Shown: positions 1 to 6,441, numbered from the stretch's first letter. The stretch: DNA of 7,832 bases from Peptostreptococcaceae bacterium (GCA_016650115.1 JAENWI010000054.1:1-7832), one strand, 5' to 3'. Made by a program: numbers and translations. The notes: generated by a model from the sequence alone, not told the origin.

Positions 1-1
1 G

Positions 2-169
2 AAAGATGTATTGTGGGGTGGGCCCTTATGGACAAGTGGATATTATGCAAATACCGTAGGGCTGTATGCCAGTAAAGATACAATCAAGAAGTATATTCAG
101 AACCAAGGCAACCCCAATGAGTATGAAAAGATTTATGAAGGACAAATCGAATTGGATTTATGGATTTGA
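2..169 (+). CDS. tnpA: IS200/IS605-family transposase TnpA (HUH/Y1), C-terminal part, cut by window edge
   Basis: This frame is open from the left edge to a TGA at 167-169 and gives 55 residues. It reads LWGGPLWTSGYYANTVG, then a helix with KKYIQNQG, which is the usual C-terminal layout of single-stranded-DNA transposases of the IS200/IS605 group. In this family the nucleophile is a Tyr followed four residues later by a Gln. Here that pair is the Tyr at codon 92-94 and the Gln of YIQNQ, so the catalytic helix is intact. The HUH half would lie outside the window, so it cannot be said whether the whole gene is intact. The family usually ends within 10-25 residues of this helix, as seen here. 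The gene overlaps the frame opening at 66, and this overlap marks a junction with an older HEPN gene. No clear right-end hairpin of the element was found after the stop. Confidence 0.82.
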   Translation, partial: KDVLWGGPLWTSGYYANTVGLYASKDTIKKYIQNQGNPNEYEKIYEGQIELDLWI

Positions 170-509
170 TACACCGTTGTTTGCGGCGGGGAGGCTTCAT
201 TTGAGCAGAAAAGCCACGGACATTAGCGGAAATCTTAACGCAGAAAAAATCAGGCAAATTTGTAAAAATCATGGTATTACATTTTCAGTGGACGCAAGTT
301 GCAAAGGTGGAGCTGTTCTTGATGATGTAAAAGATAAAAGAAATAATTTGGCACATGGTACGATATTATTTGTGGAATGTGGGCGTGAGTATTCGGTTGA
401 AGCTTTGATTTCTATAAAAGATGAAACCATAACCTTTTTGGACGGCATTTTAAAAGGAATGAAAGATTACTATGATGGTAAGAGTTATTTATTAGCAAAA
501 ACAGTTTAA
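66..509 (+). pseudogene. HEPN-domain protein remnant (MAE_28990/MAE_18760-like), 5' end replaced by transposase sequence
   Basis: The frame is open from an ATG at 66, but its first ~35 codons lie antiphase on the tnpA end and look non-biological. Recognisable protein starts at about residue 48 (KATDISGNLNAEKI) and runs to the stop. It contains RNNLAH at residues 92-97, the R-x4-H motif of HEPN ribonucleases, followed by a helical stretch (VEALISIKDETITFLDGIL) typical of the C-terminus of MAE_28990-like HEPN proteins. These are often found in toxin-antitoxin and phage-defence settings, where they act as RNases. Relatives carry an additional N-terminal helical portion that is missing here. No good start codon or ribosome binding site exists between the tnpA stop and the homologous part. 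It is therefore best read as a 5'-truncated gene left by transposon insertion or deletion. A short functional protein from ATG 66 is possible but unlikely. Confidence 0.6.
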
Positions 510-708
510 ATTATATGCTATTATCGTTGCAATTAGGGGCGGTACTAGCATTTTTTATACATTTTTTATAAACACTTACATTGCTTTCTGAATGCATAAA
601 ACTCAAACATAATGGGATTTCATTTTTGCCGTATGGGAATTTATGAAAATATCGATAAAATGGTAAAACAAAAGAGTTATGAGCGTAGCAAATTTCCTTG
701 GTTGAAAC
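510..708. other. Non-coding gap between HEPN remnant and insertion sequence
   Basis: AT-rich stretch with no convincing gene. A 43-codon frame from ATG 633 to TGA 764 (beginning MGIYENIDKM) runs into the left end of the insertion sequence. It has no Shine-Dalgarno site and does not continue beyond the right end of the element, so it is at most the start of a gene interrupted by the insertion. The only other structure seen is a tandem repeat at 549-570. Confidence 0.5.
549..570. repeat. Perfect tandem duplication of an 11-bp AT-rich unit
   Basis: CATTTTTTATA occurs twice head to tail (549-559 and 560-570) without mismatch, about 40 bp after the stop of the HEPN remnant. It could be a replication-slippage product or a scar. 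No function is evident. Confidence 0.8.
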
Positions 709-743
709 CTTTAACTATAATTCCCGATAAAAATTCTTACCAC
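709..743 (+). repeat. Left terminal inverted repeat of the insertion sequence
   Basis: It begins ctttaactataattcccg and ends ttcttaccac. The reverse complement of 2397-2431 matches in 31 of 35 positions, with mismatches only at 727, 728, 730 and 731. Two conserved blocks (an outer 18 bp and an inner ~12 bp) around a variable spacer suggest a cleavage part and a transposase-binding part, as in other DDE elements. Confidence 0.9.
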
Positions 744-808
744 GCTTTTATAGCCCTATTTTGAGGGGTCTCCTATCCATATATTTTTACAAATCTATTG
801 ATTTTCCC

Positions 809-837
809 TTGCCAAACAACAAGTTGCATGATATTCT
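809..837 (+). promoter_or_regulatory. Candidate sigma70-type promoter of the transposase gene
   Basis: TTGCCA (809-814, five of six consensus bases) is followed after 17 bp by TATTCT (832-837, four of six). A transcript would start near 843, inside the palindrome at 840-868. This was found by eye, and no other pair upstream of the transposase fits as well. Confidence 0.5.
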
Positions 838-839
838 GA

Positions 840-868
840 TGTGGTAAGAAATAATAGTTCTTACCACA
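840..868 (+). promoter_or_regulatory. Palindrome made of the inner terminal-repeat motif, between promoter and start codon
   Basis: Perfect 11-bp arms (tgtggtaagaa / ttcttaccaca) surround a 7-nt loop (ataatag). The arms repeat the inner block of both terminal inverted repeats exactly (734-743 and 2397-2406). The palindrome covers the predicted transcription start and ends 2 nt before the GGGAG ribosome binding site. It could act as a transposase-bound operator (autorepression) or as an RNA hairpin near the 5' end that limits translation. Which of the two applies is inference. Confidence 0.75.
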
Positions 869-883
869 TTGGGAGAAACAACG

Positions 884-2410
884 GTGGCAAAGGAATTCAT
901 CCATTATCTCGAGAAGAACGGAGCGGAATACGGGGCCATCTACCTGCCCAAGCGCGTCGAGGGCAAAAAAGTCAACGAAATCACGAATCTAGGGCTTGTC
1001 ATCGATAAAGACCGTGGTATCTTCAGGAACCGTGAGCGGGGAGTTTTCTCTTTTTCACTGGAGGATGGCTATGGCCGTGCCCCAGCAGATACAAAGCTTC
1101 CGGTCAAGGCTAAAGGTAAAGAGCTTCTTATCCTTGATTTTGGTGACAGCTTCCTCTTCTACTCGTTCCTGGAGTCGACTCCCTACTATGCCATCATCGA
1201 ATCCCTTCTCCCTTCGGAATCGGATACGCTTTTTTCTCTTCTCGGGTACCACGTATTGGGCGGAGGAGCAAACTGTTACGCACAGACTTGGTGGGAGGGC
1301 AATTACGTCAACCGGCTCTACCCGCTTGCCCACCTGCAGGGCCAGAGGATAAGTGAGTTCCTCACAAGGCTCGGCAACGAGGCTGTGCATCGTACATTCT
1401 TCAAGCAGTACCTCGCTACCCTGATGTCGGGTCCTGGTATCCATGGGATACTCATAGACAGTACAGGCCTGCCCAACAGCATTGATTTGCCTATGACAGC
1501 CATTTCCAACCATAATGGTGACATTAATCTCGAGATGAGGCTGATCTTCGTTACGGAGAGGACTACAGGGATGCCACTTCTTTTTCGTTACATTGCCGGT
1601 AATGTCGTAGATGTCACCACCTTGGAGATTACGATCAATGAGCTCTACCAGCAAGGAGTGACTACGGACTTTGTCATTCTCGATGCTGGCTATTACAGCG
1701 AAGGCAACATCATAGCCCTCCATGAGAAGGAAATAGCGTATGTCACCCGGCTGCAAGCCAACAGAAAGCTGTATAAGGAACTCATTTTACATAACATTGA
1801 CAGCCTTGAGGACGGTAAAAACCTTGTAAAGTACAACGGACGTGCTCTGTATGTGAAAAGGGTCGAATGCAAGGTTGCAGGAGGATTTGATGCATATGCC
1901 TACATCGCCATAGACCTGACCATGAAATCCATAGGCATGAACAAGGCCATGCTTGTCGCATTGGATGACAATCTCGGCCCTGATGAGATAAACGCAAGAA
2001 TGAAGAGACTGGGGGTTTTTGTGCTGGTCTCATCGGAAAATCTTGGGGCAGAAGAAATCCTGCCTCTATATTATACGAGACAGCAGGTGGAGCAGGTGTT
2101 TGACATAGTGAAGAATTATGCTGATATGCTGCCCTTGCGCGTTCACAGTGAGGAAACACTCAGAGGGCATCTGATGCTCGGATTCATCGCTACAATCATA
2201 TGCCGTCTGATGCAGAAGGAACTGGACAAGAAAGAGATAAACATGATAGGGCTTACAAGAGAACTGAAAAACCAGAAATGCAAGGTGTATCCCAACTGCA
2301 TCATACCCCAAGAACCCAAAAAGAAGATGAATGACGGGTATAAGATCTTCAAACTCACAAGTCCCCCGATTATCGAAACAGAAGAGAAGAGTTCCTGTGG
2401 TAAGAATTAA
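884..2410 (+). CDS. IS1634-family DDE transposase
   Basis: This 508-residue transposase catalyses cut-and-paste movement of the surrounding element. The GTG at 884 was chosen as start because GGGAG at 871-875 sits 7 nt before it. An in-frame TTG at 869 would add five residues but has no binding site and overlaps the palindrome. The DDE triad is visible: Asp192 in ILIDSTGLPNS, Asp267 in FVILDAGYYSEGN, and Glu403 within the YREK signature Tyr396-x2-Arg399-x3-Glu403-x6-Lys410. The long segment between the second Asp and the Glu (about 135 residues) is mostly beta-strand-like, as expected for the IS4/IS1634 insertion domain. The frame has no stop or frameshift and its last codons lie inside the right terminal repeat, so the gene appears functional. 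Higher GC than its neighbours supports recent transfer. Confidence 0.93.
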   Translation: MAKEFIHYLEKNGAEYGAIYLPKRVEGKKVNEITNLGLVIDKDRGIFRNRERGVFSFSLEDGYGRAPADTKLPVKAKGKELLILDFGDSFLFYSFLESTPYYAIIESLLPSESDTLFSLLGYHVLGGGANCYAQTWWEGNYVNRLYPLAHLQGQRISEFLTRLGNEAVHRTFFKQYLATLMSGPGIHGILIDSTGLPNSIDLPMTAISNHNGDINLEMRLIFVTERTTGMPLLFRYIAGNVVDVTTLEITINELYQQGVTTDFVILDAGYYSEGNIIALHEKEIAYVTRLQANRKLYKELILHNIDSLEDGKNLVKYNGRALYVKRVECKVAGGFDAYAYIAIDLTMKSIGMNKAMLVALDDNLGPDEINARMKRLGVFVLVSSENLGAEEILPLYYTRQQVEQVFDIVKNYADMLPLRVHSEETLRGHLMLGFIATIICRLMQKELDKKEINMIGLTRELKNQKCKVYPNCIIPQEPKKKMNDGYKIFKLTSPPIIETEEKSSCGKN

Positions 2411-2431
2411 TCCCGGGAATTATAGTTAAAG
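2397..2431 (-). repeat. Right terminal inverted repeat of the insertion sequence
   Basis: It is the reverse-complement counterpart of 709-743. It overlaps the last four sense codons and the stop of the transposase gene, which is common in compact insertion sequences. Confidence 0.9.
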
Positions 2432-2463
2432 TTATTATTGTATAGAACTATGTAAGAAGGAAA

Positions 2464-3717
2464 TTAAAAGACTATGCTATGAGTTATTTCTATGAAGGAA
2501 CGGTTAATTTCAGGTGTCTGTGTCATACATGTATAAATAATTCCCAAAATTAAAATAAATAGCGGCAACCAAATTGAGATTAGACAGAAAGTAAGAAATC
2601 GATGGTGAGATTTAATATTGTCTTTTAATTTCTCAACATCCTTCGATATCATCTGGGATTTATCACTTTGATATTTCTCCTCGACCATGATTTCTTTTAG
2701 CCGATCATTTTCTTCATCTACTATCTTGTTCAAGTCATTCAAGGACCTTTTATCATAGTGAATGAGAAAGGAATAAATTATAGATGCAAGTATGAGTGAA
2801 ACAAAGATAATAATATTATTAACCATGCTTCCACTCCAATCAAGATCGAATTGGGATAATGCAAACGCCATTGAAACAATTAGAATCAGCTCCCCTTTCA
2901 CGTTATCTACAGACTTTTTGATTTTCTCATTAAGTGCTATAAAAGACTCATCCAGATCTTTTTTTAATAGATTCAAGTTATACTTTTCATAATGAATACT
3001 ACAACTAACCTTGAATTCTTGGAGGATAATATCGAATCGCGAAAAAAACTTCTCAAGTCTATCTTCCATGTCAACTATAGAAAGATTCTCATACAACACT
3101 GATTTAAAAATATTCAATTCGGGATTTGACTTGTTAAAGTTTGTATCAAGAAAATCCTTTGCATTTTTTAATTTCAGGACACAGTTAATATTGAAACTGC
3201 TTGGTACTTCCAAGATTGTTTTCCCACAAAGAAACGCCATAATCCCTGAAAACTTATGGTCTGATAATTGAGATAGCTTTTCAAAAACAGCAAAGCTTGC
3301 ATCTACATCAAGAAACGTGTTCGGTATAATGGAAGAATAGTTTTCCTCGATCAGATAGGTCCACCCTGATAAATCTGTCATTTCAGGGGGGTTAATCAAA
3401 CGATTCATATATTTATTCGTCGCTGAGTGAATATTCCTAGCTACGAAGATCTGAGACGTACCTAAAATTGCAGAGGAAGTAAGAATCGTTATCTGACCGC
3501 CTTGTTTCGGTAGGCTATCAAATTTTGGTTCATACTCTCTCCCATCAATAGTAATGTTGTTGATTTCATCAAAGAGCATGCTACACTCAACCAGAATATC
3601 TCTGACATCTGCAAATTTAAATGTCATCCAGATATTCTGATTGTCATACTTAATACTGATCAAATGTTTAAAGATAATGCTGAATCGATCTTGCCTCATC
3701 TCTATTTCAGTTGACAT
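2464..3717 (-). CDS. Unrecognised 417-aa membrane protein, second gene of an NdpA-family operon
   Basis: I do not recognise this family. The start at 3717 was chosen because AGGAG (3725-3729) lies 7 nt upstream and the ATG follows the previous stop by 2 bp. A longer in-frame ATG at 3744 overlaps the upstream gene and lacks such a site. Residues 1 to about 270 are soluble and mixed alpha/beta. Then come hydrophobic segments at about 275-289 and 298-320, a charged helical stretch at 325-369 that looks like a coiled coil (DLNKIVDEENDRLKEIM), and a third strong membrane segment at 374-397, followed by a short tail. This predicts a large cytoplasmic N-domain anchored at the inner membrane. No catalytic motif was found. 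Near-zero spacing to the NdpA-family gene implies co-transcription and translational coupling, so the two products probably work together, perhaps bringing DNA binding to the membrane. The gene ends 33 bp from the insertion sequence. Confidence 0.85.
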   Translation of the reverse strand: MSTEIEMRQDRFSIIFKHLISIKYDNQNIWMTFKFADVRDILVECSMLFDEINNITIDGREYEPKFDSLPKQGGQITILTSSAILGTSQIFVARNIHSATNKYMNRLINPPEMTDLSGWTYLIEENYSSIIPNTFLDVDASFAVFEKLSQLSDHKFSGIMAFLCGKTILEVPSSFNINCVLKLKNAKDFLDTNFNKSNPELNIFKSVLYENLSIVDMEDRLEKFFSRFDIILQEFKVSCSIHYEKYNLNLLKKDLDESFIALNEKIKKSVDNVKGELILIVSMAFALSQFDLDWSGSMVNNIIIFVSLILASIIYSFLIHYDKRSLNDLNKIVDEENDRLKEIMVEEKYQSDKSQMISKDVEKLKDNIKSHHRFLTFCLISIWLPLFILILGIIYTCMTQTPEINRSFIEITHSIVF

Positions 3718-3719
3718 TG

Positions 3720-4760
3720 CTAATCTCCTAGTTCGGCATCGCAAACAAACTTTCTATATTCTCGATACAGGTCACCCGTCGGATCTTTGATTCGCAGTTG
3801 GTGATCCTCATTATAATACGTTACAGTTTTGTCTTCTACCTTGCTTGCATCAATATCAATCATTATACCTGATTCTTTATAGTAGAATTTCTTCCAGGAT
3901 TTGTAGGATTTTTTATTAGGTTTGAAACTGGCAGAAAGTTCAAGTTGCTGTTGCTCAATATAATCATTGAACTCCTCTTGATCATCAGGATTCGGAATCA
4001 CAATATTCTGCATTTGCTGGAGAGATACCTCCTGCGGATTATCATCAAAATATTTTACAATTTTATTCCTTGCCTCATTCATTGCAGCATCATCAAAGTG
4101 TTTCTCACTAATTAAGAAACTCTCAATTGCTTCGATTGCATATTTTGTTGCTTTTGCACTTAGTTGAACATTGTCACAACCGATAAAGTTTTTTCTATAA
4201 ATTTCAGAAAGCCCCCTCAATCCTGTCATGAATGTAAGATAATTGATATCAATATTTGCCGTTAGAAGACGATCAATCATAATTGTGGTGGCAACATGCA
4301 TATGTTGTAGGTCCAATGTCATATTCTTAGTGAATTTGAGTGTATTGGTATCCAATCCGCTATCGGCCTTATCTGCCATCAGGGCTATGGCAACTATGTG
4401 ACCTCTCGATTCATCGGTATAATCGAATACGATAAGGAATCCTCCAGCGGATCGTTTATCATCTTTCAGGCATTTTCTCAAATGTATTCCGATCTTTTTT
4501 GACAACTCGAGAAATTTCTCAGGAGTAGTCTCAGAGCAGTACTCCATAACAAACTTCTGTACTGGCCACCGGTTCAAGTCATCTATAAACCTGCCATGCT
4601 GAACACCCTTTCGAACACTATGTGCCTGCTTAAAATTGGTAACGAATAATTCTGATACAGGGGCAATCTCTATCAATTCGTCAACAATTTTTTCTTCAAT
4701 TTCCTCTGAATTCTGTCGCTTGAATAGTTTATGGGCTACAATGTAATTCACTACTGACAT
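3720..4760 (-). CDS. Nucleoid-associated protein, NdpA/YejK family (PF04245-like)
   Basis: The 346-residue length is close to the family norm (about 335). Matches to YejK-type proteins run along the whole length. The N-terminus has VNYIVAHKLFKR, the middle has SAGGFLIVFDY (104-114) followed by HIVAIALM, then comes the hallmark YLTFMTGLRGLSEIYRKNF near 174-192, and the C-terminal beta region has FYYKESGIMIDID (292-304) and a YNEDHQLRIKDP stretch. Known members bind DNA and associate with the nucleoid. Their exact role is poorly defined and many accessory copies sit in islands. The ATG at 4760 has an excellent ribosome binding site (AAAGGAGGG, 4767-4775). It is the first gene of a two-gene operon with the membrane protein directly downstream. 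A truncated second NdpA-like gene lies ~320 bp upstream. Host-defence function is an inference from context only. Confidence 0.85.
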   Translation of the reverse strand: MSVVNYIVAHKLFKRQNSEEIEEKIVDELIEIAPVSELFVTNFKQAHSVRKGVQHGRFIDDLNRWPVQKFVMEYCSETTPEKFLELSKKIGIHLRKCLKDDKRSAGGFLIVFDYTDESRGHIVAIALMADKADSGLDTNTLKFTKNMTLDLQHMHVATTIMIDRLLTANIDINYLTFMTGLRGLSEIYRKNFIGCDNVQLSAKATKYAIEAIESFLISEKHFDDAAMNEARNKIVKYFDDNPQEVSLQQMQNIVIPNPDDQEEFNDYIEQQQLELSASFKPNKKSYKSWKKFYYKESGIMIDIDASKVEDKTVTYYNEDHQLRIKDPTGDLYREYRKFVCDAELGD

Positions 4761-4914
4761 CCGAATCCCTCCTTTCTCGAATACTAATATTGGTTATTCA
4801 TAATATGGCCAGTGATGTACTCATATATATGACTTGCCTAAAAGTGTACCCCTGTCATAACCTGCTGTCATTCCTCAGAAGTGCCTGTTTTTACAAATTG
4901 GTACAAATAATTCT
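4761..4914 (-). other. Leader region upstream of the NdpA-family operon
   Basis: No gene and no convincing -35/-10 pair was seen. The strand carrying the operon has two TGACAG words 13 bp apart (within 4850-4870) and an AT-rich ATATATATG stretch near 4820-4830, where a promoter could lie. These are weak observations. Confidence 0.3.
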
Positions 4915-4977
4915 CTATCTGTCATAGTAGATAAAGTTGGATAGAGAGAAATTAGTCATAACTACTACTGCATACAT
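4915..4977 (-). CDS. 20-codon hydrophobic small ORF behind leader copy A; possibly a toxin-like peptide or a decayed copy
   Basis: The ATG at 4977 follows a strong AAGGAGG (4982-4988) with a short 4-nt spacer and encodes 20 residues starting MYAVVVMTNF, then stops at TAG. Its start sits at the same place in repeat copy A as the start of the 80-aa membrane protein in copy B (MYELISMAPV). Both share Met1, Tyr2, Met7 and hydrophobic residues between. The pattern recalls the N-termini of small putative holin-like or TxpA-type peptides (Tyr, hydrophobics, Met). It is too short to be sure it is translated. It may be a truncated relic. Confidence 0.35.
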   Translation of the reverse strand: MYAVVVMTNFSLSNFIYYDR

Positions 4978-5053
4978 AAGACCTCCTTCGGTCACTCAGA
5001 AGCACAATAGAAAGCAAAGGCCTACCTTACAATATTTACACCCTCAAGGGTGC
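4971..5053 (-). repeat. Leader repeat copy A
   Basis: About 83 bp align by eye with 6435-6520 in the same orientation, with roughly three quarters of positions identical. Best-conserved blocks are agcacaat, aagcaaag, cctacct and the end block around ccctcaag. Read on the minus strand it holds a small hairpin (CACCC-TTGA-GGGTG, 5039-5052), an intervening stretch, a Shine-Dalgarno site and a start codon. Similarity stops abruptly on both sides, and the copy begins about 25 bp after the stop of the truncated NdpA frame. Confidence 0.8.
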
Positions 5054-5077
5054 AGTGAAACCTTGGTATACGATTGG

Positions 5078-5377
5078 TCAATCAAAGTTGTGATGGAGAG
5101 TAGCAGTAATAAAATCTTCCAGCCATGAAAATGATTGTTCTCGAACTGGCTTAAACATGCCTTCTTCCTTCTCATCCTTGTCGAACTGGGCGAAACTCTT
5201 GCTCGTTTTTCTAGGATTCTGGTAGATTCTAATGAACTCATTCAGGAACAACTTCGAATACTCATCAATTTCGAGGGCATTCTCACTCAGCGTTATTCTG
5301 GTATTTCTCGTGTACTGTTCCTTTTCAACCTTGTGAACAATAATATTCAGAATATCAAGTATTCTTTCTTCTGGCAT
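5078..5377 (-). pseudogene. Truncated NdpA-family nucleoid-associated protein (N-terminal ~75-100 residues)
   Basis: A 99-codon frame begins at ATG 5377 behind a good AAAGGAG (5387-5393). The first ~75 residues look like the N-terminus of NdpA/YejK-type proteins: ILNIIVHKVEKEQ, an acidic and hydrophobic stretch, then LFLNEFIRIYQ and FAQFDKDE. The same order of features occurs in the intact family member encoded at 3720-4760, but sequence identity between the two is low, so this is not a recent duplicate. Normal members have ~330 residues and nothing resembling the central GGF or YLTF regions follows here. The frame ends shortly before leader repeat A, suggesting that a rearrangement at that repeat removed the rest. 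It could be expressed as a short protein, since start and binding site are intact. It lies 61 bp downstream of the HEPN gene on the same strand. Confidence 0.6.
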
Positions 5378-5438
5378 TTTCTATCACTCCTTTTTATATA
5401 CGCGGTGAATTAGAACATGAATATTGTAATTATCAAAT

Positions 5439-6194
5439 TTAGGATACAGTTTTGATTAACCAATTAGTTTGAGTCAGTAAATCTAATACTTGTTCTTTAG
5501 TTGGAGTGGATTGCTTGTCATGGTCACATATATTTCTTATTGATGCCATATATGTGATTTTTTGAAAGGTAGGCACATCAATAACTCCAGCTTCCTTAAG
5601 AGGCATAACCAATTCATTTATTCCAGGGTTTTTTACTTTTACCTCTTTTTCTAAGGCATGGCTGGAAAGAAGATGTTTAAGATGTTTTTCAATCACCACA
5701 CCGGCAAGAGCTCCAGCTGCTCTGACGTTAATTTTCAGCACATTTTTTGCAGCTTCAAGTTCATTTTCTTGGTAGTCATAGTAAATTGTTGAATCAAGAT
5801 CAAAAAGAATTGAGTCAACATTCACGATCATCGATGCAAATATTGCTAATTGATTTGCAAGACATGTGCATGCCTGTCCTTTTGAATCAAAATGTGAATA
5901 CTTGGCAGGAACTATTCCCTTGAGAAAATCTTGAATTACAAAAGTGTCATACCCTAACTGTTTCCGGTTTGGATCGATTTCATAATAACTCTTGAACTCT
6001 TCTAACCGTTCAGGGAGAAATCGAGCAATCGCTTTGCGTGCCAACGTATACCAGTTTTGATATTCCTGATGCCGATTAACAAGTTCCCCTTTAGTCCATT
6101 TCTTATGAAATGTGTTACCTATTTCAAGCAATGAATTCAATTCTTCTTTAATTTTTTCAGCATTACTTTTCTGTTCCATATGGAAATCTGCCAT
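5439..6194 (-). CDS. HEPN-domain protein (DUF4145-like C-terminus), putative RNase
   Basis: This 251-residue protein has a helical N-terminal region (1-75) of unknown type. A C-terminal HEPN-like four-helix region from about 143 starts with AAGALAGVVIEKHLKHLL and ends with MASIRNICDHDK, where Arg220-x4-His225 is the R-x4-H active-site motif of HEPN ribonucleases, followed by PTKEQVLDLLTQTNWLI. The layout resembles DUF4145-type proteins, which occur with restriction systems and other defence genes. The active-site pair is intact, so it is potentially catalytic. The start at 6194 lies 4 bp after the stop of the small membrane protein gene, with AGGA (6202-6205) in front, so the pair is co-transcribed and probably translationally coupled. 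That points to a two-component module in which the membrane peptide senses, anchors or inhibits the HEPN protein (inference). No metal-dependent nuclease or nucleotidyltransferase partner (MNT) is present next to it. Confidence 0.75.
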   Translation of the reverse strand: MADFHMEQKSNAEKIKEELNSLLEIGNTFHKKWTKGELVNRHQEYQNWYTLARKAIARFLPERLEEFKSYYEIDPNRKQLGYDTFVIQDFLKGIVPAKYSHFDSKGQACTCLANQLAIFASMIVNVDSILFDLDSTIYYDYQENELEAAKNVLKINVRAAGALAGVVIEKHLKHLLSSHALEKEVKVKNPGINELVMPLKEAGVIDVPTFQKITYMASIRNICDHDKQSTPTKEQVLDLLTQTNWLIKTVS

Positions 6195-6198
6195 GGCT

Positions 6199-6441
6199 TT
6201 ATCCTATCCTCATTTTTCTATAACCAGGTTTGCTGTTGTAGTTTTCAAACACTGTTTTCTTTGTTTCAGGATCAACCAGTTGCCCAACTAGTGCGCTGAG
6301 CTTGCGATCAATGCTTTCCTGGTACTGAGCTGCGACTTCTGCAGCGTAGGCAATCCTGTTCAGTCTGTCTAGGATCAACAAATAGAAAATGAGTACAATG
6401 GCGGCGATAATGACAGGGGCCATGGAAATTAGTTCGTACAT
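6199..6441 (-). CDS. Small single-span membrane protein, partner of the HEPN gene
   Basis: Eighty residues. An N-terminal hydrophobic segment at about 7-24 (MAPVIIAAIVLIFYLLIL) is followed by a charged amphipathic helix (about 27-58) and a basic, polar tail. There is no cleavable signal peptide pattern, so a signal-anchor topology with a cytoplasmic tail is likely. I do not recognise a family. The ATG at 6441 has a GAGG ribosome binding site (6447-6450) and lies inside leader repeat B, which links it to the 20-codon ORF behind copy A. It is the first gene of a tight pair with the HEPN gene (4 bp gap). The N-terminal MYELISM resembles small holin-like or type I toxin peptides, but the long C-terminal tail is not typical of them. 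Roles as membrane anchor, sensor or antitoxin for the HEPN protein are all open. Confidence 0.65.
   Translation of the reverse strand: MYELISMAPVIIAAIVLIFYLLILDRLNRIAYAAEVAAQYQESIDRKLSALVGQLVDPETKKTVFENYNSKPGYRKMRIG

Larger units (their letters stand above)
709..2431 (+). mobile_element. Insertion sequence, IS1634 family (IS4-related DDE), apparently complete
   Basis: The 1723-bp element is bounded by 35-bp imperfect inverted repeats (709-743 and 2397-2431, 31 of 35 positions matching) and encodes one DDE transposase that fills most of it. Size, single ORF and the Y-x2-R-x3-E-x6-K signature fit the IS1634 group. No short target-site duplication is visible: bases before 709 (ttgaaac) and after 2431 (ttattat) do not match. 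The founding IS1634 of Mycoplasma is known for variable and sometimes very long duplications, and no long one is visible either, although the right flank belongs to a different gene context. The IS is clearly less AT-rich than its surroundings, indicating recent arrival from a different composition background. The exact outer bases are uncertain by a few nucleotides. Confidence 0.85.

Noticed and set aside
633..764. 43-codon plus-strand ORF running into the left IS end
   Set aside because: No Shine-Dalgarno site and no recognisable family, the last third is IS sequence, and no continuation appears beyond the right IS end.
1055..1756. Long minus-strand open frame (233 codons) inside the transposase gene
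   Set aside because: It is antisense to a clearly homologous DDE transposase, has no family resemblance and is an artefact of the codon bias of the sense strand.
4971..5053. Leader repeats as integron attC sites
   Set aside because: No GTTRRRY/RYYYAAC core sites and no long palindromic arms. The copies end in a ribosome binding site and start codon, unlike gene-cassette recombination sites.
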